Assembly: GCA_022650455.1 (NCBI GenBank)
Contig: JALCPO010000001.1
Location: 62,001-126,000, forward strand
DNA: 64,000 bases
Source: Oscillospiraceae bacterium
GTDB taxonomy: Bacteria > Bacillota > Clostridia > Oscillospirales > Acutalibacteraceae
Reading direction: 5' to 3'
Positions 21,251 to 30,339 of the stretch are shown here, one piece after another. Position 1 is the first letter of the stretch. Every line of letters starts with the position of its first letter. Below the pieces are notes generated by a model. The model did no database searches. It saw only the letters and a program-made list of their open reading frames with translations, and was not told the DNA's origin. A program made the position numbers and the translations under genes.

Positions 21251-22312
21251 TCAGGTCAGCCCGTTCAGCACCTGCGCGAGCGTTTTGCCCAGAAGCTGCC
21301 CGGTGTATTTCGATTCGTCGAGCGTGTTGGCGTCCGTGCCGACTTCGATCAGCAGGGAGCCTTTCGTGAGGTTTTCGTTGTATTTGCGCGCGCAGAAGTT
21401 CAGGGGCCGCGCCAGGCCGGGGTAAGTGTCGCTCAGGGCTTTCTGCAGCCGCAGGGCGAGCCGCAGGTTGTATTCCCAGTCCGGGAAGCCGAGCGAGCCG
21501 TCGTCGTCGCAGCCCGCGATGATCATGAGCTGGGACGCTTTTTTCCCGCCGATGACGGATGTCGTTTTCAGGAAGGTTCCGTCGCTGCGGTGCATCGCGT
21601 CCCGGTGGATGTCCAGCGTCACCTGGATGCCGGGGTACTTTTTCAGGTCGTTCTGGATCGTCGTCTTGGAGCGGTCGTACGAGCCGTTGTAGGCCGGGTA
21701 ATCGTGGTAGGTGGTGTCGTGCACCACGCCGATCCCGGCGGATTCAAGCTGCTTCGCGATCTCGTCGCCCACCGCGCAGACGCTTTTGGATTTATCCGTC
21801 GTCCGCTCCGAGAAATCGTACGATTCCGTGGTGTGCGTGTGGTAGATGAGCACCTGGGGGGAGGCGTCCTTTTTAATCTTCACCGCGGGGGCTTTCTGGA
21901 GCTCCTGCGAAAAATTGACGGAGGTATGGTGCTCGGTCGCGTTTTTGACCCACATGTTCCCGACCTGGGTCCCGCTGTTTCCGACGCTGAGCTCCAGAAA
22001 CTTATGCGACCCGGAAACCGAGGGGGCGGGGATGGACGAAGCCTGGGAGCTTTGCGCCCCGCCGGAAGCGGACCGGCTGGAGGACGGCGCGGCGGATGAC
22101 GGGGCTGCGGAGGAAACGGAGGAGATGGAGCCGTCCTCTTCGTCCTCGCTGAAAAAGCCGTCCGTATTCCCCGCCGGGATGATGAAGCCGGCGGCGGCCG
22201 TCGCCGCCCTGCCCCCGGTTTCCGCGGGCAGCCGCAGGGCTACGCACGCGACCCCCACTGCGGTTAAGAGTACCGATGCGGCCCCCGCCGCTGCCCGCGC
22301 CCACTTTTTCAT
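21251..22312 (-). CDS. spoIIP: Stage II sporulation protein P (SpoIIP amidase)
   Basis: 'VLIYHTHTTESYDFSE', 'VTLDIHRDAM', 'SLLIEVGTDANTLDESKYTGQLLG'. Confidence 0.92.
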   Translation of the reverse strand: MKKWARAAAGAASVLLTAVGVACVALRLPAETGGRAATAAAGFIIPAGNTDGFFSEDEEDGSISSVSSAAPSSAAPSSSRSASGGAQSSQASSIPAPSVSGSHKFLELSVGNSGTQVGNMWVKNATEHHTSVNFSQELQKAPAVKIKKDASPQVLIYHTHTTESYDFSERTTDKSKSVCAVGDEIAKQLESAGIGVVHDTTYHDYPAYNGSYDRSKTTIQNDLKKYPGIQVTLDIHRDAMHRSDGTFLKTTSVIGGKKASQLMIIAGCDDDGSLGFPDWEYNLRLALRLQKALSDTYPGLARPLNFCARKYNENLTKGSLLIEVGTDANTLDESKYTGQLLGKTLAQVLNGLT

Positions 22313-22399
22313 AATCCGTCCTCCGCAGCAAGATTTCGGGATAAGCCCCGTACCTAAATCTTATGCGTGCGGGGGAAGTTTCATGATTGGCGGGGAACG

Positions 22400-23212
22400 T
22401 CAGGTCAGCTCGTCAAATTCATCGACGGAAAGCGACGGGTTGAGCGCGCGGTTGACGCCCATGCCGAGCAGCCGGGAACCGCGTTCGATAATCAGGTCGA
22501 TCTCCCGCGGGGTCACCATCATGGGCGCCCCGCGCGGCTCCGCTTTTTCCGGCGGGGCGTCGCCGCCGGTCAGGTCGCAGGCGAAGGTGGAGGCGTCCAC
22601 CACGGTCGGGATGCCCATGCTGACCACGGGCACGCCAAGCGTGCTTTCGTCGATGCGCGGGCGGCTGTTGCCGACGCCCGCCCCGGGCGAGATCCCTCCC
22701 GAGCTGAGCTGCACGGTGCAGCCGAGCCGCGCCGGGCTGCGCGCCGCCAGCGCGTCCACCGCAATGACGGCGGCGGGTTTGAGCTCATCCACAATCGCCT
22801 TGAGAACCTCGAAGGCTTCCATCCCGGTGCAGCCCAGCACGCCGGGGCTGACGATGGAGACCGGGCGCAGGTTCTCCAGGCCGGTCACGCGCGCGAGCTC
22901 GCCCCGGATGTGGCGCGTGGCGAGGACGTGCTCCGCCGTCAGCGGGCCGAGCGCGTCGGGGGTGACGGAGCGGTTCCCGAGCCCGGCGGCGAGCACCGGC
23001 CCCTCTTTCGGGACGAGGCCCGAAAGCTCCTCGGTCAGGATTTTCAAAAGCGAATTGTCGGAATCGATGTTGTCCGAAATCGCCTTGACCTCCATCGTCA
23101 CATAGGTTCTGCCGCCGTCCTCGATGCGCGTCACCACGCACCCGTCCCGTTCGCGCCTCGTCTGCTGCGCCGGCTTTGTGTTTTCGAGGGCCAGGTCCGT
23201 ACGAAAATTCAT
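22400..23212 (-). CDS. gpr: GPR spore endopeptidase
   Basis: 'MNFRTDLALE', 'GLGNRSVTPDALGPL', 'SSGGISPGAGVGNSRPRI'. Confidence 0.93.
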   Translation of the reverse strand: MNFRTDLALENTKPAQQTRRERDGCVVTRIEDGGRTYVTMEVKAISDNIDSDNSLLKILTEELSGLVPKEGPVLAAGLGNRSVTPDALGPLTAEHVLATRHIRGELARVTGLENLRPVSIVSPGVLGCTGMEAFEVLKAIVDELKPAAVIAVDALAARSPARLGCTVQLSSGGISPGAGVGNSRPRIDESTLGVPVVSMGIPTVVDASTFACDLTGGDAPPEKAEPRGAPMMVTPREIDLIIERGSRLLGMGVNRALNPSLSVDEFDELT

Positions 23213-23355
23213 AAAATCTTCCTTTCCGCGGAATTGCCGGGCACAAAAACGGGAACCATAATGGCGCCCGGCGTTCCGGTTGATTTTTTCTTGCTTTTTC
23301 CCGCGCCCGATGCTATGATAGATAAGTTATATAAACTCCCGAAGGAGGTGGAATC

Positions 23356-23619
23356 ATGCCCAATATCAAATCGGCCAAAAAACGTGTGAAGGTCATCGCC
23401 GTCAAAACCAACATCAACAAGACCGCCAGCACGGAATTGAAAACGGATATCAAGAAAGCCCTCGCCGCCGTCGAAGCGGGCGATCCGGACAGGGCCCAGG
23501 CGGTGAAAGCCGCGGTCAAAAAGATCGACCGGGCCGCCGCGAAAGGCGTTCTGCACAAGAACAACGCGGCAAGGAAAAAATCGGCCCTCGCCCGCAGGCT
23601 GAATGCGGCGAACGCCTGA
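23356..23619 (+). CDS. rpsT: 30S ribosomal protein S20
   Basis: MPNIKSAKKRVKVIAVKTNINKTASTELKTDIKKAL; AGGAGGTG RBS. Confidence 0.96.
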   Translation: MPNIKSAKKRVKVIAVKTNINKTASTELKTDIKKALAAVEAGDPDRAQAVKAAVKKIDRAAAKGVLHKNNAARKKSALARRLNAANA

Positions 23620-23699
23620 ACCTTCCGCATCCGGAAAGCAAAAGCAGAGCAAGGTTGCCCTGCTTTTTTATTTTCGGGCGTGATTTTGCAGCCTGCGAA

Positions 23700-23728
23700 T
23701 TGACTTTTGCTTCCGAATTGGTTATCAT
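23700..23728 (+). promoter_or_regulatory. Sigma-A-like promoter
   Basis: TTGACT-N17-TATCAT. Confidence 0.6.
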
Positions 23729-23777
23729 GAAGATGGTGTCCCGTGTTGGGACAATACGGATTTTCAGAAAAACGGGG

Positions 23778-23935
23778 GTGTCCGATTTGAAAAATTCCGG
23801 GAAGCTTTCGGTATGGGTGGCGGTTTTTTCCGCCGTTGCCGCCGCGGTTTCCGTTGCCGTCGCCGTGGTTCTGTACTTGCAATACGGAAACCCGGGGACG
23901 AAGAGGTACGGACAGGCCGAGTCAGCCTGTCCGTT
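23778..23935 (+). other. Possible small TM-protein gene that reaches a terminator-like hairpin before an in-frame stop
   Basis: GTG at 23778: MSDLKNSGKLSVWVAVFSAVAAAVSVAVAVVLYLQYGNPGTKRYG...; hairpin GGACAGGC/GCCTGTCC then GTTTTGTTT. Confidence 0.35.
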
Positions 23936-24090
23936 TTGTTTGCCTTCCCCCGCGGGGCCGGATGCGCCGCAGGCCGTATTTCGCGCCCTGCCAGAACAGC
24001 GTAAACAGGTAGCTTCCGTTGACGATGCGAAAGATTTTCCACGCGAGGCTGGCGTAGCGGTACCCGGCCCGGGCATAGCGGAAATACGGG

Positions 24091-24447
24091 TTAGCTCTTA
24101 TCGCCCGATTTTGAAAAGAGGGCGGCCAGGTAGCCGAAGAACACCGCCGCCGCAATGCCGGCAGCCCCCGCCGTCAGCCCGCCGGAAAAGGCGCCCAGAA
24201 GGCCCTTTTCCTGCACGGCTTCCCGCGTGCCTTTCGCCATCAGATAGCCGAAGCCGGTCAGCGGCACGGTTGCCCCCGCGCCCGCAAAGTCGACCAGCGG
24301 CTGGTAGACGCCCACGGCGCCCAGCACCACCCCGAGCGTTACGAACGAAACCAGAACCCGCGCCGGGGTCATCTTCGTAAAGTCCAGAAGAATCTGTCCG
24401 ACGACGCAGATGGCCCCGCCGACCAGAAAAGACCAGAGGTATTGCAT
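24091..24447 (-). CDS. spoVAE: Stage V sporulation protein AE (SpoVAEB-like)
   Basis: MQYLWSFLVGGAICVVGQILLDFTKMTPARVLV...GAGATVPLTGFGYLMAKG. Confidence 0.9.
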   Translation of the reverse strand: MQYLWSFLVGGAICVVGQILLDFTKMTPARVLVSFVTLGVVLGAVGVYQPLVDFAGAGATVPLTGFGYLMAKGTREAVQEKGLLGAFSGGLTAGAAGIAAAVFFGYLAALFSKSGDKS

Positions 24448-24511
24448 GCTTCCGTCACCTCGGCTTTAGTTTCGCCCCGCGCTTCGGTTCTATACATCGA
24501 AAGGAGAAAAA

Positions 24512-25303
24512 ATGAACCGGAAGACCATTTTTTTCGATCTCGACGGCACTCTGCTCGGCACAAGGGACGGCCGGATGTTCCAGATTCCGGAGAGCGCGGT
24601 TTTCGCCCTGAACGAGCTGAAGCGGAACGGACACCGCGTCGCCGTCTGCTCCGGCCGGCCGGAGCCGTTCATCCACCGCTTTTTTCCCGGCCTGTTCCGC
24701 AGCTTTGTGGCGTCCAACGGGACCCATGTGGTTTTTGAGGGGCACACGGTTTTCGACGGGACGTTTCCCCCGGAGCGCGTCCGCGCCCTGATGGAGCATT
24801 TCGACGCCTTCGGCTGCCGCTACCTTTTCGTGGGGAAAAACCACGCTTGGGCGCGGGGGATCGAGCGGGGGCTTTTCGCCAGGCTCGGCGCGAATTACGC
24901 GCTGCCGGGCTTCCTGGTCGCGGACTGGAAGCCGGAGGAAATCCGCGCGAACATGATGGATTTTGTGTTCCGGGACGAGGAAGACTACCGAAGGCAGGAA
25001 AAGGCGTTTACCGGCGGCATGGTGATGAACCGCCATCCCGGCGGGCTGACGGCGGACCTCAGCTTTGCGGACAGCGACAAAGCCTCCGGCATCGCCCGCT
25101 TCCTGGAATTTTCGGGGATCCCGCGGGAAGACACCGTGGCGTTCGGCGACGGCTACAACGACATTTCCATGATGAAGGCGGTGGGCTGCGGCGTGGCGAT
25201 GGGCAACGCGGTGGACGAGGTGAAGGAAGCCGCCGACTATGTCACGGAGGACCTCTTCCGCGACGGGATTTACCGCGGGCTGAAGCATTTGCGCCTGTTG
25301 TAA
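24512..25303 (+). CDS. Cof-type HAD-IIB family hydrolase
   Basis: 'TIFFDLDGTLL', 'VAFGDGYNDISMMKAVGCGVAMGNAVDEVKEAADYV'. Confidence 0.9.
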   Translation: MNRKTIFFDLDGTLLGTRDGRMFQIPESAVFALNELKRNGHRVAVCSGRPEPFIHRFFPGLFRSFVASNGTHVVFEGHTVFDGTFPPERVRALMEHFDAFGCRYLFVGKNHAWARGIERGLFARLGANYALPGFLVADWKPEEIRANMMDFVFRDEEDYRRQEKAFTGGMVMNRHPGGLTADLSFADSDKASGIARFLEFSGIPREDTVAFGDGYNDISMMKAVGCGVAMGNAVDEVKEAADYVTEDLFRDGIYRGLKHLRLL

Positions 25304-25523
25304 GCCGTAGGGACGATCCCCGTCGGGGCCGCAGCGCCGCTTCGTGAAATTGGGGCCCCATGCCGGCGCATAGGCTTTGCGGGATGCGAAACAAATATGC
25401 GGACGGTGTGAGTGTTTTTACGGCAGTTGCCCCGGCGCGGGCGTAAAAAGCTGCAAAAAATAAGCCCCGATATGCGAATTGCGTGCCGAGGCTCTCGACC
25501 GATCCGAATGGAGGGAATCTGAA

Positions 25524-25967
25524 ATGAAAAAATGTCTGATCGTCTATGAGTCCTACCACCACGGGAACACGAAAAAGGTCGCGGAAGCGATGGCGGCGGT
25601 TTCCGGGGCGGAGCTCTGCACCGCGGACGAGGCGCAGGGCCGGGACCCGGACGACTACGAGGTCGTCGGGTTCGGCGCCGGGATCGCCTACGGCAGCCAT
25701 TACGAAAAGCTGCGGAAGGCCGCGGCCGGGATGAAGCTGAGCGGCAAAACCGTCTTCGTCTTTTCCACCAGCGGCACGGGCAGCAAGGATTACAATGGAA
25801 AGCTGGAAAAACAGCTTGCGGATGCGGGCGCCGCCGTTGCGGGGAGCTTTGCCTGCAAGGGCTACGACACCAAGGTGATGAAGCTGTTCGGGGGGATCGC
25901 GAAAGGCCACCCGGATGAAAAGGAAATTTCCGCCGCGAAGGAATTTGCGCGGAGCATGGTAAAATAA
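25524..25967 (+). CDS. Flavodoxin family protein
   Basis: MKKCLIVYESYHHGNTKKVAEAMAAV; flavodoxin FMN-loop-like pattern. Confidence 0.88.
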   Translation: MKKCLIVYESYHHGNTKKVAEAMAAVSGAELCTADEAQGRDPDDYEVVGFGAGIAYGSHYEKLRKAAAGMKLSGKTVFVFSTSGTGSKDYNGKLEKQLADAGAAVAGSFACKGYDTKVMKLFGGIAKGHPDEKEISAAKEFARSMVK

Positions 25968-26021
25968 AATGCGGACGGCCCGCCGATGAAAAATTCGGCG
26001 GGCCGTTTTTGCGGTTCGGTC

Positions 26022-27887
26022 TTATTTTACGATCGGCATGTCCCCGGGTTCGTGGGAAACGCCGTTGAAATAGATGTCGTACCAGACCAGGAAGGCGAAG
26101 ATCGTCCAGATCTTGCGGCTGTTGTCGCGTTTGTTGTGGTAGTGCGCGTCCAGAAGATCCACCAGCGCGTCGGTGTGGAAAAACTGCTCCGCCGTTTTGG
26201 ACGTGAACGCCTGCCTGACGATGTTGTAGTATTTTTCCTCGCGCAGCCAGACGCGGATGGGCACCGGGAAGCCGAGCTTCTTTTTCTGGGCGGTCGTTTC
26301 GGGCAGGTGGCGCATGGCCGCCTTGCGCAGGGCGTATTTGGTGTTCTGGCGGTTCACCTTCAGCCTGCGCGGAATGCGGGACGCGACCTCAAACACGCGG
26401 CGGTCCAGGAACGGGACGCGCAGCTCGAGGGAATTCGCCATGCTCATGCGGTCGGCTTTCAGCAGGATGTCCCCCGCGAGCCACACGTTGATGTCGAGGT
26501 ACTGCATTTTGGTCACGTCGTCCAGGCCCTGCGCACGGTCGTAAACCGGCTTTGTCAGGAGCTGGGGCGCCGTCGCGGGGATGTCCTCTTTCAGCAGCCG
26601 GTGCTTTTCCCGCATGGTGAACATGCTGCAGTTGCCGATGAACCGTTCCTCGACCGTCTTGGAGCCGCGGATCAGGAAGCTCTTGCCGCGGAACGAAAAC
26701 GGCAGCTTTTCCACAAACGCGGCGATCGCCCTGCGCAGGCCCCGCGGGAGCTTCTGGTAGGCGGCGAGGTCGTCCGGCTCGTGGTAGATGTTGTAGCCGC
26801 CGAACAGCTCGTCCGCGCCTTCGCCCGAAAGGACCACCTTGACGGACTGGCTCGCGATCTTCGAGACAAAGTACAGCGCAATGCAGGACGCGTCGGCGAG
26901 CGGCTGGTCCATGTGGTACTGTACCTTGCGGATGTTGCCCCAGTATTCCTCCGGCGTGATTACATGGGAATGGTGCTCGACGCCGATCTTCTGCGAAAGC
27001 TCCTTGGCGTAGCCGATCTCGTTGTATTTTTCGTCCCTGCCGAACCCGACGGTAAACGTTTTCTGGCCGGTAAAGTAGCTTGCCACATAGCTCGAGTCCA
27101 CGCCGCTCGAAAGAAAGCAGCCGACCTCCACGTCGCTGATGCGGTGCGCCGCAACGGAATCCTCAAAGACCTTTTCAATTTCGGAAACCGCCTGGTCCTC
27201 CGTCATGGAGTCGTCCGGCGCGAACTTCGGCTCCCAGTAGCGGTGCGTCTCCACCTTGCCGCCGCGGTACCACAGGTAATGCGCCGGGGGCAGGCAGTAG
27301 ACGCCCTCGAAAAACGTTTCGGGCGGAACCGGGTATTCGTAGGAAATATAGTTGTTCAGGGCGTTTTTGTTCAGCTTTTTCCCGAACCCCGGAAAGTCGA
27401 GAATGCTCTTGATCTCCGAAGCATAGACGAAATGCCCGTTCACCGTCGTGTAGTGCATCGGCTTGATGCCGAAAAAGTCGCGCGCGAGGAACAGGCTTTT
27501 TTCCTTCGTGTTCCAGACGGCGAACGCGAACATGCCGCGCAGCTTGTTCAGAAGCTCCTCGCCCCACTCCTCGAAGCCGTGGACGAGCACCTCGCTGTCC
27601 GTCTGGGTGTAGAACCGGTGCCCTTTGGCGGCGAGGATTTCCCTCAGCTGCCGGTAGTTGTAGATTTCGCCGTTGAACATCAGAACCAGCGACTTGTCCT
27701 CGTTGTAAATCGGCTGATCGCCCTGGTTCAGGTCGATGATGCTCAGGCGCCGGAACCCCATGGCGATGTCGGCGTCGGTATAAACGCCGCGGGAATCGGG
27801 CCCTCGGTGAGTGATCCGGTCCGTCATGGTTTGAATGACCGTGTCCCTGTCAATTACTTCTCCTGAAAATCCGACTAATCCGCACAT
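26022..27887 (-). CDS. asnB: Asparagine synthase (glutamine-hydrolysing)
   Basis: MCGLVGFSGEVIDRDTVIQTMTDRITHRGPDSRGVY; 'FLSSGVDSSYVASY'; true start at 27887 rather than ORF-track 28118. Confidence 0.95.
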   Translation of the reverse strand: MCGLVGFSGEVIDRDTVIQTMTDRITHRGPDSRGVYTDADIAMGFRRLSIIDLNQGDQPIYNEDKSLVLMFNGEIYNYRQLREILAAKGHRFYTQTDSEVLVHGFEEWGEELLNKLRGMFAFAVWNTKEKSLFLARDFFGIKPMHYTTVNGHFVYASEIKSILDFPGFGKKLNKNALNNYISYEYPVPPETFFEGVYCLPPAHYLWYRGGKVETHRYWEPKFAPDDSMTEDQAVSEIEKVFEDSVAAHRISDVEVGCFLSSGVDSSYVASYFTGQKTFTVGFGRDEKYNEIGYAKELSQKIGVEHHSHVITPEEYWGNIRKVQYHMDQPLADASCIALYFVSKIASQSVKVVLSGEGADELFGGYNIYHEPDDLAAYQKLPRGLRRAIAAFVEKLPFSFRGKSFLIRGSKTVEERFIGNCSMFTMREKHRLLKEDIPATAPQLLTKPVYDRAQGLDDVTKMQYLDINVWLAGDILLKADRMSMANSLELRVPFLDRRVFEVASRIPRRLKVNRQNTKYALRKAAMRHLPETTAQKKKLGFPVPIRVWLREEKYYNIVRQAFTSKTAEQFFHTDALVDLLDAHYHNKRDNSRKIWTIFAFLVWYDIYFNGVSHEPGDMPIVK

Positions 27888-27888
27888 G

Positions 27889-28569
27889 CTAAATTCCTTT
27901 CTGGGTCTCTTGTTCCTTGTCGCTTCGGTATTCCTCCAGCAGGTCCTTCGCCGTGAGGGCGTCCACCGGAACAAAGCGGTTCCCCTCGTCCGGCTCCCGG
28001 CTTTTCGCGATCTCGAGCGACTTTTTGTAGGCGTCCATGCTGGTTTTGCGCAGGACCGGGTCCTTCCCGCCTTCCGGGAAAAAAGAAAAGCCGATCCTGT
28101 TTTCGCCTTCATCGGCAAAACAGAAATAGCCTTCCAGGGTTTTCCCGCCGTATTTTTTGTCCAGCACGCCCGCGAGGGCGTATTTGACCAGCTCGACCGC
28201 GTAGTCGTCGAGGCCCGCCTCGAAGATCAGGATTTTTTCCTTCAGCTCCGCGGGCGAGGAAACCACGCGCTTTTTCACGCCGGCAAGCTGCGGGAACTTT
28301 TCCCCCACGTCCACCGGCTGAAATTCCCTTCCGCTGCCGTTCGGCACCACATAGACCATAAACCGGCGCTCGCGGTCGTGGTAAAGGCATGGGTACACGA
28401 ACTGCGCGGCATAGCCGCATTCCGGGCATTTCCAGTCGAAAAGGGTTTCGTCCAGCACGCGGCCGCGCAGCTCCGGGTTGTCCTGCGCGCAGATACCGGG
28501 CCACATCTGCGTCCGGATTGCGGCCCCGCAGTGCGGGCAGCCGATGTCCTTACTCATCTGAGTCGACAT
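27889..28569 (-). CDS. CpXC-domain protein
   Basis: N-terminal 'CPHCGAAI' and 'WKCPECGYAAQFVYPCLYHD'. Confidence 0.75.
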   Translation of the reverse strand: MSTQMSKDIGCPHCGAAIRTQMWPGICAQDNPELRGRVLDETLFDWKCPECGYAAQFVYPCLYHDRERRFMVYVVPNGSGREFQPVDVGEKFPQLAGVKKRVVSSPAELKEKILIFEAGLDDYAVELVKYALAGVLDKKYGGKTLEGYFCFADEGENRIGFSFFPEGGKDPVLRKTSMDAYKKSLEIAKSREPDEGNRFVPVDALTAKDLLEEYRSDKEQETQKGI

Positions 28570-28737
28570 TCCCAGTCCGTCTCCTTCGTACTTTCCGTTA
28601 TTTTCTGCATTATTGGCTAATTATAACACACTGACATAAAAAAAGGAATAGACGAAATACTACTGTTAATGCAGGAGAGATTGAGGTATAATAGAATAGA
28701 ATGGAAAGGAACCGCATCCGCGGCAGGAGGGATCCGA

Positions 28738-29271
28738 ATGGATTTTTTGAAGCAGGCAGCCAGTTCCGTGACGAAGGCGGTCAATTTTGTTTTGGACAAA
28801 AACCGCCGGTCGGCCATGATCAACCGGCTGAAAATCGTGATTAAGGATGAAAAGGAAGCGCAGGCGCGCGCCTATATCCGGCTGGGGAAATATTACTATG
28901 AAACCATGCGCGACGCGCAGAATACAGAGACGGAGCCGCTTTGCGCCGTAGTCGACAACACCGGGGAGCGCCTGAAGCGCGCCTACGCGAGGCTGGACGA
29001 ACTGGCGGCGCCGGCGCCAGGGTGCAGCTGCGGCGTGGGTCCGCAGGACGTTTACGAGGATGAGGAGCCGGAGACGGAATCCGAGAAGACGCAGCCGGAG
29101 GACGCTTCCGGTGAGGACCTCGATTCGCTCAGGCCCGAGATGGACGCCGGGCAGGAGGAAGCCGCCGACGACGGGGAATTCCTGCGCCCTTTTTCCGTCG
29201 TTCCGAACGACGGAAAAGGAGAAGACGGCGGCGAGCCTTCCGAGAATTCCACAGACGGCGACAAGCAGTAA
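28738..29271 (+). CDS. Hypothetical protein with acidic low-complexity C-terminus
   Basis: MDFLKQAASSVTKAVNFVLDKNRRSAMINRLK...; TATAAT at 28687 and GGCAGGAGGG RBS. Confidence 0.75.
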   Translation: MDFLKQAASSVTKAVNFVLDKNRRSAMINRLKIVIKDEKEAQARAYIRLGKYYYETMRDAQNTETEPLCAVVDNTGERLKRAYARLDELAAPAPGCSCGVGPQDVYEDEEPETESEKTQPEDASGEDLDSLRPEMDAGQEEAADDGEFLRPFSVVPNDGKGEDGGEPSENSTDGDKQ

Positions 29272-29287
29272 GACGGCGCCGAAATTG

Positions 29288-29320
29288 AACCGGCCCCCGG
29301 CTTTTCGCCGGGGGCCGGTT
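29288..29320. terminator. Convergent bidirectional terminator-like hairpin
   Basis: AACCGGCCCCCGGC-TTTTC-GCCGGGGGCCGGTT. Confidence 0.75.
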
Positions 29321-29334
29321 TTGCGTTTGGGATA

Positions 29335-30339
29335 TCAGTCCGGGTTCTTCCGGATGAAGTTCCAGCTGTCGCGGCACATGTCGTCCAGCGTATATTTGGC
29401 TTCCCAGCCGAGCTCGTTTTTCGCCCGGGTGCAGTCCGCGTAGCAGGTGGCGATGTCGCCCGCGCGGCGCGGGGTGACCCGGTAGGGGATTTTTACGCCG
29501 CTGGCGCGCTCGAACGCGTGGACCACGTCGAGCACCGAGCTGCCCTTTCCGGTGCCGAGGTTGAAGGCGCGGGCCCCGTTCAGGGAGTCGATTTTCTCGA
29601 GGGCCTTTGCATGGCCGGCGGCAAGGTCGCAGACGTGGATGTAGTCGCGCACGCCCGTCCCGTCCGGGGTCGGGTAGTCGTCGCCGAAAACGCGGAGTTC
29701 CGGCAGCTTGCCGACGGCGACCTTCATGATGTAGGGCATCAGGTTGTTCGGGATGCCGTTCGGGTTTTCGCCGATCAGTCCGCTTTGGTGCGCGCCGATG
29801 GGGTTGAAGTAGCGCAGGAGCGCGACCTTCCAGTCCCTTTCAGCGTGGCAGAGGTCGGTCAGGATCCGCTCGATCATCAGCTTTGTGGTGCCGTACGGAT
29901 TCGTTGTGGAAAGCGGCATGTCTTCGGTGAACGGGGCGGTGTTGTGCATGCCGTAGACCGTTGCGGAGGAGCTGAACACAAAGCGGCGGACGCCGTATCG
30001 CTTCATCAGGCGCAGGAGGTTGATGGTTCCCGCCAGGTTGTTGCGGTAATATTCAAGCGGCTTCTCGACGGATTCGCCGACGGCTTTGAGGCCGGCGAAA
30101 TGGATGACCGCGTCGATTTTGTTTTCCTTGAAGATTTTTTCAAACCCCTCGTAATCGAGCATGTCGCATTGGTAGGACGGGAATTTTTTGCCCGTGATGG
30201 ATTCGATCTTCCCGATGACTGCGGGCGAGGAGTTGCTGTAATTGTCCATCACGACGATGCCGTATCCGCTCCCGAGCAGTTCCACGCAGGTGTGCGAGCC
30301 GATGTAGCCGGCGCCTCCGGTAATCAATACGTTCATCAA
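29335..30339 (-). CDS. galE: UDP-glucose 4-epimerase
   Basis: 'NVLITGGAGYIGSHTCVELLGSGY', 'YxxxK'-type 'NPYGTTKLMIE'. Confidence 0.96.
   Translation of the reverse strand: MMNVLITGGAGYIGSHTCVELLGSGYGIVVMDNYSNSSPAVIGKIESITGKKFPSYQCDMLDYEGFEKIFKENKIDAVIHFAGLKAVGESVEKPLEYYRNNLAGTINLLRLMKRYGVRRFVFSSSATVYGMHNTAPFTEDMPLSTTNPYGTTKLMIERILTDLCHAERDWKVALLRYFNPIGAHQSGLIGENPNGIPNNLMPYIMKVAVGKLPELRVFGDDYPTPDGTGVRDYIHVCDLAAGHAKALEKIDSLNGARAFNLGTGKGSSVLDVVHAFERASGVKIPYRVTPRRAGDIATCYADCTRAKNELGWEAKYTLDDMCRDSWNFIRKNPD

Noticed and set aside
22367-23389. Plus-strand ORFs opposite gpr and spoIIP
   Set aside because: Antisense to well-recognised sporulation genes; no family resemblance.
23922-24155. 77-aa minus-strand ORF (...NPYFRYARAGYRYASLAWKIFRIVNGSYLFTLFWQGAKYG...) after spoVAE
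   Set aside because: The protein-like stretch lacks a plausible start codon and RBS; the listed start lies inside spoVAE in another frame. Left as unsupported.
25304-25523. GTAGGGACGATCCCCGTCGGGG-type stretch resembling dispersed REP-like elements
   Set aside because: Only one copy seen in the window; no repeat evidence.
25986-27866. 626-aa plus-strand ORF opposite asnB
   Set aside because: Antisense shadow ORF; asnB is certain.
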